In this document: piece by piece, positions 1-12,200 of the stretch
Numbering within the stretch: position 1 is the stretch's first letter
How the letters are laid out: every line of letters begins with the position of its first letter
NCBI GenBank assembly: GCA_025175895.1
Contig: CM045992.1
Location: forward strand, 120,802,377 to 120,866,376
DNA length: 64,000 nt
Direction of reading: 5' to 3'
DNA from: Wurfbainia villosa
Lineage: Eukaryota > Streptophyta > Magnoliopsida > Zingiberales > Zingiberaceae
The notes under the pieces: generated by a model
The model's database searches: none
The model's input: only the letters and a program-made list of their open reading frames with translations
Told to the model about the DNA's origin: nothing
Position numbers and translations under genes: made by a program

Positions 1-947
1 TCTTTCCGCTTCTTATCTCTCGTACGCTCCGCATTTGAAGCCAGACGAGATGAGGGTTTAGGAATTTAGATGGGCCTTGGGCTTGGGCCATAACTCATAC
101 TTTAGGCTATGGAATTTTATATTAAACAAAAAGCATAATTACTTTGATTTAATATTGCGTGAATAATTTTATCAGTTTTTACAATCTAACTGAAATACTG
201 AACCGACCGATTCCTCCAGAGTTAAACTTACTTTCTTTCTTTATTGTCAATTATAAAATTTTATTCAATTTATTTTTATCGCCTGAAAATTACGTAGGAT
301 TTCGAATTTGGTTACCTTAGATCAAAAGAAATTCATCTCATCTCAGATATTTTTCATCGTCGATTTCACATTTAAATAAAAGAGAGTAAATTAAAAGGAA
401 TATTATTGTCCAATCAAAAACTAATACAGTGAGAAAATAAATATTTCGAAAAATTTTACGATTCTCGAAAATTAACCTTTGATATTTAGGACAATTCTCT
501 AAGATATTAGTCACTTATTAAAATTTAGTTACTTGCTCTAAGATAAGAAGACGAAAGAATTATAATAATAAATTCTAATTCATAACTGCACTGTGCTTTT
601 TGAACTACAATAGACAAACAAACTTCATAAGATATATACTGTTTTTTCTGTAAAGAAAGAGTCCTAATTTAATATTTTTGCCCTAAAAAAAGTCGATATG
701 TGTATTATGATCATTATTCACGATATGGGGCATACTGTTAAGTGCCTATTTTGTAATTATAAATTAAATTAGTTGACCTTTGCATTAGTATAAGCACATG
801 CATCAACTTAAATATCAACATGAGCCCCATACTTTTTTACATGAATACAAAAAAATAAAAGTTTATTTGCAAAATATCAAAAGTAAGCACAAGTATAATA
901 ATCGATAGAATATGAAAAAAAAATCACTCATGATGTTTTCTATTATG
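1..947. other. AT-rich intergenic DNA, no gene seen
   Basis: No reading frame with recognisable protein similarity and no RNA gene was seen. The stretch is AT-rich with short homopolymer runs. It lies downstream of the SIN3-like gene, which is on the minus strand, and runs into the left end of a MITE. Confidence 0.6.
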
Positions 948-1434
948 GCGATTTATCAAATAGTGCAACTGAAATTTAAAATTGCTCAAAAAATATCTCA
1001 TACTTTTATATTTATCAAATAACGCACTTAATTTTCATTTTACCCCTCCCGCCAAACAGACTTGCATCACTGTGGTGCTGTGATTTAAATTTTCAACACC
1101 AGAGAGTGGTGGTAAGAACATACCGAGCATTCCAAGATTCTGGCGAAGCTAATTCCAGACACGCATAGAATTGTAACTTCCAACACCACTGTGGTGTTAG
1201 AATTTGAATTCTCAACACCACAATGGTGCTGGGATTGCAAATCTCAGCACCACGGTGGTGGTGTTGGGATTGCAATACAACTGTGGTGTTGAGATTTGAA
1301 TTTCCAACACTATGTTCGGAAATTTCATTGTATTACAGATCTGTTTAGTGGAAAGGATAAAATGAGAATTAAGTACGTTATTTGATAAATATGAAAGTAT
1401 GAAAACTTCAACTGAGCTGTTTGATAAATTGTCG
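948..1434. mobile_element. MITE with long terminal inverted repeats and an internal palindromic array (copy 1)
   Basis: The left end (GCGATTTATCAAATAGTGCA, about 949) is matched in reverse complement at the right end near 1434. The match continues inward for roughly 90 bp through a segment reading CATACTTTTATATTTATCAA on the left. Between the arms, 1060-1310, a unit of about 35-45 bp recurs, each with a near-palindromic core like CACCACTGTGGTG followed by TTGGGATTTGAATT. There is no coding capacity. A second copy with the same ends and core lies at 51442-51945. I infer a non-autonomous DNA transposon; the superfamily is not assigned because the target-site duplication is not clear. Confidence 0.75.
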
Positions 1435-1711
1435 TTTCTATTACAATGGTAAACTAGATATTCATGCTTCTACTTGATAGTACATGGATTTGAAGATACT
1501 CTCGCTCCAAGACTTTCTTCTCTAACAATTTGAATAATTGTTTGACGATGTATTGTAGGAAAGGTCAGTCGAATCTTCATGTTTCCCTGTAAACACACAA
1601 AAGATGGTGAATAAATTAGGCCGTGTCCACGATGTGATCTTATTACAAGCTCATATAAAGGAAAGATAATTCCTAAACCCTAAACTACCTTCTTATACCT
1701 TTGAGTTGTCT

Positions 1712-3932
1712 TTATGTTTCCTCTAATGGCTTCCGTCGACAAGTGAGTGATTTCGGATGATACTCGGCAAAAACTTTAGCCCAAACTTTTTCCAGGTTCA
1801 CTCGCTTTCTTGACCCTTCATCTAGCTTTTGTTGTAAACGGCTTCGTAAAATAGGCAAAATGACACTTCCATTTGTACGTAGAAGACCCATGACTTCTGA
1901 TCCAACGTCACTGTAAAGTTGTTGTATACATCTCAAATCTTCAGCTGTGGCATGACAATGACAAAAAATTAAACCCGCTCAAAAATTTAAATGTGATCTA
2001 CAAATGGGTTCAGTGTTTAACTTGATGGAGAACTAACCAGTAAAGTGGTCTTCGACCATAAATGTAGTTTCTGGGCCACTTTTGTCAGTGGGGAACTTCT
2101 CCAGTAAACTATCCACTTTCTTAGCAGTCGAAGCCAGCTTGCTTAAAAGCATATCCAGCTCGTATCTTGAAACATTAATAATAGACGTCAGTGAAAGATG
2201 AAAAGAGATATCCAGCAGATGGTACAATGCACAAACATAAGGCATGAAGTACTCTATAAACATTGAAAATAATTTTTAGTGATCTTGACTATTTAAATGG
2301 AACTGAATTGTCATCACGCAAGAACTGTCGCTAATATGAAATGAATTGATAAGTATACCTATCATCCTCGCATCTCAATAGGCATTCTTCATATATGCTT
2401 CTTCTCGACTCAAAAGTTTCAAAAACATTTCCAGGAGCTACACAGATTAGCCGATGATTTATTACAGATGCTTCAAGACTACCCACTTGACTTGACTGAG
2501 GAATTGACTGCTGTTAAGGACACATGATGTTAAGAAGCAAACATGATATGTCACAGACAAAATTCAAAAGAACAAAATGGGGAAAATAATCTGAAAATTT
2601 GAAACATAACTCACCAAAAGACAACGATAACTAGGACTTTCTATATCTCTGATCCCATAAAGGCCGGCATATTCGGAAAGAGGCCAATCTTTAGCAGCTA
2701 CTTTTTCAAACCAACTAGGTATGAAAGAAATGAATTGTTCAAGCAAGTCATCATGGCCCTTGAAAAGCATTATCACCTGCAACATGAAATGATTTGAGAA
2801 GATATTCTTGAAATAAACTTTAGCTTTGCAATCACCAACATGATTTAAACTGAAAATGATCACCTCCTGGATTACTTCATCAATGGACCATTTTTTATTA
2901 ATATACAAGCTCATAATTTTCTTAAATGACCTCCACTTCTTATCATTACGAGAGAAGCGATTCTGCATGAAGGAAATAAATGTCATAAAGTATACTTCAG
3001 AAAACAGAAGTGAGGATATATAAAAATGCAACAATATATACATAAAAAATGATTAATCACCTTTATTTTGTGAAAGAAAGATGAAGACGCCTCTAAGTCT
3101 GGTCCTTTCACAGGGATGGAAAGAACAGTTCCATCCAATCCCTTGGATAGGAAGTCGCTGAAGCCCAAAAATAACCTAGGATGCTCGTGGAGCAACTCTT
3201 TCACCATCTTTACAACCTCAACTCGAGAGATCCTGCGATTAACAGCAAAGGTAAGAGTGTAGATGGGAAATTAGCATCGAACTAGGCACATTGGAAAATT
3301 AAGATCAAACTAAGCACAAGGATGACGTCAATTCACGAGAACTAACATTCTTTGGCGTACACCGTTCATAATCTGGAGGAATTCCTTGTACTTGTCAACA
3401 TTCAAATTGCGTTGCAGAATCATCGCGTACCAAACCAAATCTCCGAATTCTGACTTTACTTCTGCATCCCCGATGCAGGTCAGCTCGGTTCTGCTTCACA
3501 AAACCCCCCCAAAAAAATTAACAGCTTTTCCAATACCTAAGCAGGAGAAAAAAGGAAGCGACGGAGAGGGCAAAAAGAGGGAAAGTATCAACTCACTGTT
3601 GCTTCACAGGAGATTCCTCTTCAGCTCTCTTCCGCTTGCTCCCAACGACATCCATATCCGCCCTTATGCCTTGCGTTTCACCCAACCGAGAAGTCTCTCC
3701 CTCGAATGGCGTGGTTCTTCAACACAAAGCGTCACAAGCACGAAATTGTGAACAAGAGCATAGATTCAAAGAAAACGAACGAGGTAAAGCAACATGTATC
3801 GATCAAAACCCAATATAATACGACAAAGCGTGAGAGAAACAAAAAAAAAAAAAAACACCGAAGAAAATTGTATACTCACCGATTTTTTCGAAGAGACTCG
3901 CCCTTCAGCCGCTTCTCCATGCTCCTCCTCAT
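1712..3932 (-). CDS. Short SIN3-like (paired amphipathic helix) co-repressor protein
   Basis: Nine exons are inferred: 3932-3880, 3716-3597, 3490-3347, 3232-3061, 2962-2864, 2776-2615, 2510-2359, 2165-2038, 1944-1712. Together they give 420 residues ending in TAA. Residues about 72-137 form a PAH-type helical domain (WYAMILQRNLNVDKYKEFL, then LFLGFSDFLSKG). A second PAH-like unit follows (WRSFKKIMSLY, VIMLFKGHDDLLEQF, about 170-222). Next comes the start of the HDAC-interacting region: SPSYRCLL, YEECLLRCEDDRYELDMLL and DLRCIQQLY, all familiar from plant SNL proteins. SIN3 scaffolds bring histone deacetylases to transcription factors in the nucleus. Plant SNL proteins are usually well over 1000 residues, so this one lacks the long C-terminal half and one PAH. 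Start 3932 is the first ATG; an in-frame ATG at MDVVGSKRKR in exon 2 is an alternative. Either a real short paralogue or a decaying copy. Confidence 0.8.
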
Positions 3933-5889
3933 CCCTCTGATGACCTCGAAATCAAGAGCAGAAAGTTGGGGTTCTGTCTTTGCTCAGAAACCCGATCGCT
4001 TCTCGCCGGACCCCCAACGGAAATTCGGAATCGGATGAGCACGTCCGTCCAGGAGAACACCAGGGTTTTGTTTATATAGTGTCGGAGGGAGGGAGGGAAG
4101 AAATGAGCTGTACATCCAGATTCGTGCACGCGTCGGGAGCGAATCGACGGACCATGGCCCTTCGGATAAGCTTCCATAGATTGTTCTTCGAAGATTATTT
4201 TCTAGAACAATGTGCGAATTTTAAAATATTAAATTTGATTTTAACAGAAATATGGTTATTAATCGATTTGTTTGGTAACCAATTAAGTTTAAAAGAACTA
4301 GATTATTCCTTCACTAAAATCTAATATCTCAATATTGGACCAATTAAAATTCTATAAAATTTGTGTGGAGGATTTATAATCCAATGGTTAGTTTAATAAT
4401 CAATTAGAAATTTACTAACTAAATCCTTGAAGAGTCTCGTAATGAAATACAATTGTAATAATTCGAAGTTTAATTAACAATGTTTATATATCAATGAAAA
4501 AAAAATATCAATTATATTTTTCTTGTTTATATAGTTACGTTCCTTGATTTAGGTTCCTTTTATTTTCTCTTGGTCACATTTTTTTTTAAAAAAAATCTTT
4601 TTCTTCTTTGTCTTAGCAATTTTCTTGATCAGAATTGGAAACCAGTTATTGTATTTTTATTTTTAAACTTGTGTTTACGTTAATAAAGTCAATCACTAAT
4701 ATTTTGCAATCAACTTAACTTAATTTAATTTTAATTTTCTAGAGACTTGGATCGGTGGAGTTCAATATGACAATATAGCTAGATCGATATATCTTGTTAT
4801 GTTAATTTGGACTCTAGACACACCCTTCCAATTATCGAGACATTTCTTCAAATAATAAATGTACCTTTCTTAGTAATATCATTATCGACTTAGTAGCGAT
4901 CGTCAATCGTCAAATTATCATTTTAGATATCGAACATATCCTTTCAAGTGTATATCCACTTCGGTATGCACCTCTTCAAATAGAATTATCCATAAAAATA
5001 AAAGTGTTAAGATTGAGATGAAGACAAATCCTCTTTCCTAAAGATAATATTACTCTTTAGTAAACTTTCAACTCTTACTAAAGGAGAGAGAATAGAGAGC
5101 TCTAGAGGACTTTACAACTAAGTTTTTATTTTTAGTTTTGTGGTTTTTTTATAGGATTAATCAAAATTATAATTATTGATTTGATTAATCAATGTATAAT
5201 TAATTGATTATTTAATTAATCAAATTCACTTTATGAATATTAATTAATCTAATGATCAATTAATATTGTCATGATTTAATTAATCTTCCACTATGGCTCC
5301 ACACGAATTCATATAATCTGTGTCCATCAACCCAACTCAATTGAGAACTAAATTTTCGTCCAATCAATGATGATCTTTTCGTAGAATAGCCGTCTGTTCA
5401 TATCCCTATTCAATATATTGATAACTAAAATCAATTTTCCAACCCAATCTCCTATATACTCTATGTTTTTGCTATTTTTTTTTCATTGCAATGGCATTTT
5501 AAAATAAAAAATCATAGCTGTTTAATCAGATACAGACAAACACCGTTTACAGCTCCATTTCCGAAAGAGCATAACAAAAAGCTCCTTTGTCATATTTGAT
5601 TCATGAGTAATAAATGTAGACAACATAAAATGAACATTATTTGGTGAATCATCAGTCATCCGACATCTAGACTTCACCAACATATCTTATTGGTTCCAAA
5701 AGAATGTTTTTGCAGAGAATTCTTGATCTCCTATTATTCTGCCTTATAAGAAATTTGGAGTGATGAGCTACAACAATGGAAAAAGGAAATGCTAGTGATC
5801 TAATATGGTTTTAATCATCCAAAGATCGTATGTTCAATGTCCTACTATTTTTTTCTCTGAATGAGGTTGAAAACACTGAAATTGGCATC
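3933..5889. other. Intergenic: divergent 5' flank of the SIN3-like gene, then AT-rich DNA
   Basis: 3933-4180 is relatively GC-rich and is probably the 5'UTR and promoter of the minus-strand SIN3-like gene. From 4200 to about 5880 the DNA is AT-rich, with several short ATTAATTAAT-type inverted repeats near 5160-5290. No gene or RNA is recognised. The right end should contain the 3'UTR of the SGPP-like gene. Confidence 0.5.
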
Positions 5890-7537
5890 TTAGGATTGCC
5901 CCAACTTAAGATCTTCCAATGCCTTCCAAAGCTTTGGGTCTTCATAGTCCTTAATGAGGAAGGTAGCTCCAGCTTCCTTCAGAGATTTCTCTGGATTTCT
6001 TGTCGTTATGCCAATGACCGGCACTCCCGCAGCCACTCCAGCTTTTATTCCTGATGCGGAGTCCTTGAGAAACAATGAGAAAGAAGAATAAGTTTACAAA
6101 GCAGAGAAAGTAAAGAATGTCCACCACAAGGATGCTATAAAAAAGATGAAACACCTCGAAGATAAAAGCATGCTCAGCCGATGCATTGAGCTCCTTGAGG
6201 GCCTTCAGGTAAGGATCAGGGAAAGGTTTGGCTCTCTCGCATTCACTTCCAATTATGACAACCTGGAAAAAGTCGGAAAGACCGAGCATCGAGATCATAA
6301 GCTCAGCATTTGCCCTTGGCGCATTAGTTACCGCTGCGCGCTTCAGGCCATGATCCTTAATCCAGTTGCATAGCCTGTGGATACCGTCTATCGGCTTCAA
6401 CTGTTGGGTTACTATCCTGTTCGTTAACATGCAATCTCTATCAAGAAAGATGAACGAACTGATAAGAAAGAAAGATCTTGTTAGAGTTGGATAGACCTTC
6501 GAAACATAGCTTCCTTGTCATCCACAAATTTAGCAGCTTTTTCAAAATCCCAGTCTGGAAATAAGATCCTAGCAATGTCATCATTGTGCCTTCCAGCAAT
6601 ATTTTTTATGAAAAATTCTTCATCTATGGGGATTCCATTGTTATAACCAATCTGCAGAAGTTTTTTTTTTTTTTTCACAGTCAGAAGATCGATTTCAATG
6701 AGTTATGTTGCTATGAATTGGAAGCCATCAGCAAATCATACCTCTGAAAGCATCTCTCTGAAAGCAAAATAATGAAGGGGGTCTGAATCACACAGAGTTC
6801 CATCGACATCGAATAAAACCGCTTCAACTGGAGCAAGCCTAGCAAGAGAGCTGATGAAAGAGATAAAGGTAAATTAGTACAAATTGCCATTTGCTACTTC
6901 TATTTCGGCTCACTGATAGGTACTCAGACAGATTTGTAGTAAGAGAATTCAGATACATTGATTAGTAACAAAACCAGGAAAGTTTAACACGAAGATATCA
7001 TGCTTTGCCACTGAAACAATGTAGTCTTCCAACAAACATACAATTTGACGCTCAAATTCCAGTTTCCTAAACAGCTAAAATGGAGGAAATAGCATTAAAG
7101 GACTAGCAATTGGCCTTAGGAATTTCTCCTTGCCTTTATATCCATGTTACCAAGATCTTTGATGGATGTAGGATCTCTTTGTTGCTAACCTTCGTAATTC
7201 CTCCAGTTTTATTTTCACATAAGCAAAATCACAATTCGTTCATTAACTGTAGAAAACTCAATGAACAATTTTATTTGTGGAACCCAACAAAACCAGATCT
7301 TTTACTCATGAACTCAAAAGAAGAAAATCACAGAAACATCAATGAACACCCACTGGCTGTCAAATTGATCGTGTTCTGATCCTTATATAAAAAAAAATCA
7401 CTAAAATTTAAGCACGAAATTCGAATCCTACGCGCCAACACGGACTATCAGAACAATCCATAAGGAAAAGAATCAGATGAAGTGGATCGGCAGCGATGGT
7501 ACCTTTCGGGAGCGTGTGAGTCTTGAGAGATCGACAT
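5890..7537 (-). CDS. SGPP: SGPP-type HAD-superfamily sugar phosphatase
   Basis: Five exons, all with GT-AG borders and consistent phase: 7537-7503, 6850-6742, 6651-6497, 6437-6155, 6063-5890. They encode 251 residues. HAD motif I is LFDVDGTLCDSD (Asp26 nucleophile, Asp28 acid/base). Motif II lies in RAAVTNAP, the motif III Lys in ERAKPFPDPYLKAL, and motif IV in FEDSASGIKAG, which spans the exon 4/5 junction. The order and wording match Arabidopsis SGPP, a broad-range sugar-phosphate phosphatase of the beta-PGM-like HAD branch, usually about 240-250 residues. No transit peptide is apparent, so the product is probably cytosolic. Exon 1 carries only MSISQDSHAPE plus part of a codon; it is chosen because it keeps phase 2 into the exon that starts SLARLAP. 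Identity as an SGPP orthologue is strong by motif; the substrate is inferred from the family. Confidence 0.9.
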
Positions 7538-8358
7538 CGATCTAATTCCTAAAGGAGATTAACGAAGAGAAGATATGCGGAAGAGAAACGCCGAAGGATC
7601 GGAGAACGATCTTCCAAGAAAGCAGGGATTTTTATCGCGAGTAATAGTTACGAAGGAGGACACGGCTCCGCCGGGATCAAAAGTTCTCGCTTCTCTGGCC
7701 CCCCCTTTTTTTTTTTATTATTATTTTATTTGTTCCTTTTTTTTTTGGTCCAAAAAGAATAAAGAATTAAAGGGCCCAATAAAAGTCTGCTAGGGATGAA
7801 TTAGACAATATTAAATAGATATAATTAAAAAAAAATAAGTGATTATATTTATATAATCCTGTGTTAAATGCCAAAATCTGTCTCAAAATAAAATTATATA
7901 ATTTACTTTAACATTTTAAACTATGCTAAATATTATAACCAACACATTACTTTGCTTTAATTTGATTAAAATGTTCAATTTAATTAAAATTAGTTAAATA
8001 CTATTATGATATTTGTTGATCAAAATTAATTAAAGCAACTTTGATCAAACCATCAATTTGTAATAATATTTGAAGAAGAGTTTTTTTTTAAAAATACGGA
8101 GCACATTTTTAATATTGTTCAGATGGAATATCCTTTTAATCATAATAAAAATAAAAAAACAGTCCATTTTTTTTTAAATATATAATAATTTAAAAATTAA
8201 ATTCTACATATTATAATTGATTGGAAGAAATGCGCCAAATGTCCAAAAATATACCCAGTCATTTATTTTAATTCTTCCAAAAACAAATTAATAGCCTTGT
8301 GCTCTTATGCAATATACACCGAAAAGGTCTCAAAATTAAAATTCAAACCCAGGCGTTG
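7538..8358. other. Intergenic between SGPP-like and PMEI-like genes
   Basis: 7538-7700 is moderately GC-rich and likely holds the promoter and 5'UTR of the minus-strand phosphatase gene. 7700-8290 is very AT-rich with poly-A and poly-T runs and no recognisable gene. The right end is the promoter of the plus-strand PMEI-like gene. Confidence 0.5.
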
Positions 8359-8366
8359 TATAAATA
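8359..8366 (+). promoter_or_regulatory. TATA box (TATAAATA) of the PMEI-like gene
   Basis: TATAAATA lies 43 bp upstream of the ATG at 8402, in an otherwise AT-rich promoter. Its position argues against translation starting at the in-frame upstream codons near 8297, since those lie before the expected transcription start. Confidence 0.7.
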
Positions 8367-8401
8367 GCGACCTCCTCGGCAACCAGAGCAGTGGATCAGT
8401 G

Positions 8402-8959
8402 ATGGCGACGAAGCCCTGTTCCATGATTTCCATCGCTCTCCTTCTGCCCCTCCTCTTCCTCCTCCCCTGCCACCTCGCTCGCTCTGCCACCGCCACGGCC
8501 TCCGTCGAATCCACCTGCAAAACCATCGCCGGCGACGACCCGAACGTCCACTACGCCTTCTGCGTCGAGGCACTGCGCAGGGACCCGGCGAGCGGCGGCG
8601 CCGACACCAAGGGGCTGGCGGTGATCGCCGCGAATCTGTCGGAGAAGAACGCGACGAGCATGGCAGCAGCGGCCACGGCGCTGCTGCGGAAGGCGCAGCG
8701 GCCGGCGGAGCGGCAGAGCCTGGAGACGTGCGCGAGCGCGTACGGGGAGGCGGTGGAGGCGCTGGGGCTCTCGGTGGGGGCCATCGAGGAGGGGAGGCTG
8801 GACGACGCGATGACGTACCTGAGCGCGAGCACCGGCGCAGCGGATGTGTGCGCGCAGGCGTTCGATGAGTTGCGGGTGGCGTGCCCGTTCCCGCAGCAGA
8901 ACAAGGCGGCGCAGCAGCTCTGCTACGTAGCTCTGTGCATCACCCATTTGCTGGGGTAG
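8402..8959 (+). CDS. Secreted invertase / pectin-methylesterase inhibitor family protein
   Basis: A single-exon gene of 185 residues. An N-terminal hydrophobic signal peptide (SIALLLPLLFLLPCHLA) ends near residue 30. The mature part is a small four-helix bundle domain. It has the family's N-terminal Cys pair (STCKTIAGDDPNVHYAFC, Cys39 and Cys54) and a second pair in ETCASAY and DVCAQAF. GLAVIAANLSEKN and the C-terminal CITHLLG resemble the Pla a 1-like putative invertase inhibitor branch. Members act in the apoplast or vacuole and bind either cell-wall/vacuolar invertase or pectin methylesterase; sequence alone does not say which. Codon use is strongly GC3-rich, unlike the flanking AT-rich DNA but like the other GC-rich genes here. 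The ATG at 8402 is preferred because a TATA box lies just upstream and the signal peptide then starts close to the N terminus. Confidence 0.88.
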   Translation: MATKPCSMISIALLLPLLFLLPCHLARSATATASVESTCKTIAGDDPNVHYAFCVEALRRDPASGGADTKGLAVIAANLSEKNATSMAAAATALLRKAQRPAERQSLETCASAYGEAVEALGLSVGAIEEGRLDDAMTYLSASTGAADVCAQAFDELRVACPFPQQNKAAQQLCYVALCITHLLG

Positions 8960-9288
8960 TTGGTTGTCTGCTCCAGAACATCGAGATGATCGAATAAAAG
9001 TTAATAATTTTAAAAGATATTTTGTCATTTTTATAATTTATTTTTTGATCAAGTATTATCAATATGCGAATTCTTTAATTAGAATGAAAATAATAAAAAA
9101 GAACAGTTAAAAAAAAATCGATTATTTAATCGTGATTAACGCCATTAGCACACTAGCTTCGGGGTTGAGATTAAATGAAGTTTTAGGACCAAAGTGAAAA
9201 ATATTTGCAGGTTATATTGACTTTTGGAGGAGGTCCTGAGTTAATTGGTGGTTTCGTCCTGAGCGGAGGAGGAGAAGAGGGCGACGGT

Positions 9289-12200
9289 ATGACGACAGCA
9301 GCGCGGCCGACGTGGGCTCCGGCGAAGGGTGGAAACGAGCAGGGTGGCACCAGGATCTTTGGTCCTTCCCAGAAGTACTCCTCCCGCGATCTCGCCTCCC
9401 ATACCAACCTAAAGCCAAGGTGATATCTCCCTTCGCAAGCTCCGAAAAACCCTAACCGATTTGTCGATTCCTCTGTACCATAAAAATCTATCATTTGATC
9501 GACTCATGTTGGAGCAGAAGCTGTTAGTTTGCAATCAGCTCCCTTATTTTGCTTATTGTCCCTGAGAGAAGAAAAGAAAGTCTCGTGTCAGGTTCCTCGG
9601 ATCCCTTGTAAAGCACTTATTTCTTTGTCCGAGAGCTGAAGCCTTTTTTTTTTTTTCAACTTGTCGGAGCTGAATTTGTTCAATTGGATCAAAAATTGCA
9701 AATTTCCTTCTTTTTTTTTAATGCAGTGTCCGAAGGTAGATCTTGAACCACACAGTAGTAGAAACAAAAATGGAAATCACCTTTGGTTGCTAAATTGTAA
9801 ATTATGGAAGTTATATTACTTGTTACTGGTCTGTGGTTGATTGATATTTGGGTGCAGAAAAGAAGGACAGGATACCCAGGATGAGTTGCAGAAGAGGAAC
9901 CTCAGAGAGGAGCTGGAGGAGCGTGAGCGTAGGCACTTTGTTTCCAAGGATAAAACTTATGCAGGTGATTTTTGAAATCTCATCACTATATTATATGGCC
10001 ACTATGATATTCTGTTATTTAGATAATGCTTTGTCAGTGATAATTTTTGGAATATCAGCAAATGTTGTTTGTATAATTATTACATGCAATCAATACACAT
10101 TCTTTTTTCTACTTCGACATTCGGAGTCACTGGACCTTTTTCTCTATGAATGTTTTACTTTTCTAGTATTGTAGCAATATCTGCTTGAATATTGCATCTT
10201 TGAACAATTTCAGTTAACATTTTGTAATCACTTTGCTGCTAGTGATGTAGCCTTGCATGAAAATTATGAGGATAAAATTTGTGGCCTTTGTTGGGAAAAA
10301 CATAGCTTGATGCTGATGTGATCACTCTGCTGCTTCATTGAATTTTACTTCTACCACTTTGTTTATGACAATCAATGTTCATCTGTTGTTTCTCCTGTAT
10401 ATTGTCATTCGCTGTTCACTTGCAACTTGCAATTCAGCTTGGCATTTAAATTGCAATTTGTATCATTATTATCATTAGTTGTACTCTTTTCACATTGTTG
10501 GGATGTACATTTGCACTCATTATTATTCGCAGAAGATAGAGATAGAAGAAAAGGGGGGCACCTACTCTTGGAAGGTATGTTATTTTGTTTTGGGTTTGTT
10601 ATAATGTTAAATTCTCTTAATGTCGCCTCAAAATTCTTTTCTGTGATGCATATTTTTTCTCGTGTTTTGTTTGCAGGAAGAAGAGAGGTTGAAGATAGGA
10701 TTATTCCTAGGAGTATTGATGCTGATGACTCTGATGGGGATGCCAAAGATCAAGATAATGAAAGGTAACTCTACTTTATCTTTAATTGCACATGTATTCT
10801 TATTCCTCGAAATGTCTATGGATCTGTAGGTTCTTTAAACTTGGCATAAATTTCCCACTTTGAATTCTGAAATTTTTAGATTAGGTCTTTCTGATAGCAG
10901 TAGCAGTATATGCACATGTTCTCTAATTATTACTTACTATGTGGAAACAAAGTTCATGGAGTTATGTATTGGTTGGCTCAAAGATGCTATTATTCTGCTT
11001 TAAACTATCCTAAATTCATTCACTTTAGCTAGCATTATTCTGGATGTCCGATGTGTTTGACAGTTGTCATATTAGCTCAATCTAGATTGTAGGGAGTCAA
11101 TTCCTATAAGATTTTTTTGTCTTCTCATTTCCGTTCTGGTTCTTATTTTCCAAATACTCTCAAACAACTCAAAAATTTATGCTTACATGAAGCATTAGGA
11201 GAGCACTGCTGCTTATGTTCTATGTTGTTTCTTTCTTTTCCTCTGGTTTAAGTCCTTGTTTGTTTAAGGAAAATTTTCTATTTCTTTTTTTTAGAAAGTA
11301 AAACCCAAAAGCTAAAAAATGATGGATGACAAATGTTTAGAATAGATTTTTTTGGCATGTTTAAATTTATTAGTGGTGATTGGTGAATGACCTGTTAAAC
11401 ATTTATCTTTTTTTTTAAAAAAAAATCAATGGTTTTCTTTATTCTCTAAAATAGAAAATTTCAAAACTAGGTGTTCGAAGACAAAGAATGTTGTTTGTAA
11501 CTTTTTGGTGTAAAAATCACATCTCGCATACACGAAAACTTCTATGATTAAATCATTAGTTTGGTTGCCACACCTTATATAGTATGACAATACAAGTCTC
11601 ATTGGCTGTCATATTAAAAACTTTTGACATTCATCTGAAATATTTGCCTACTCTAATTTACTGCTACGGAAAAAGTGGATACACTAAGGATGAGCAAGAC
11701 GTGAAATTTTCATGTAGCAGTCCATGTCATAACTTTGTGTGTATCTTTTGTCAGCTAATCTTGTTTTATCATGATCAATATGACCATCAGAAAGATACTT
11801 AAATTCCCAAGCTATAGGATGTAGATCAGTAGAGCAAACAAGCTACCATGTTTCTCGTGGTAGAAGAGTTGATATGGTAGCTTGTTTCTCCTACTGGTTT
11901 GCTAATCTTGCTTTTCAGTCTTATAATTTTGTCTTTCTCCAAGCTCATGGCAAAATGTTCATTTGATCCACTCTGGACAAAAATCAACCCTCATCCTAAT
12001 TTAAGAATGTAAAATCTTGTTGATGATAGCGACGACGACGACGACGAAGATGATACTGAAGCTTTGTTGGCTGAACTTGAAAGGATAAAGAAAGAACGTG
12101 CTGAAGAAAAACTCCATAAGGTCTGTGGTAGTAACTATTCAGGGGTTTTCTGTCCCTTTTATTTGCTTTTGGGTTTACCTTTTGTATGATTAGCTTGTTT

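Noticed and set aside
1093..1275. 60-codon open frame on the minus strand
   Set aside because: It lies inside the palindromic array of the MITE.
8396..9028. 210-codon open frame antisense to the PMEI-like gene
   Set aside because: Shadow of a GC3-rich gene; the plus strand has the signal peptide and conserved cysteines.
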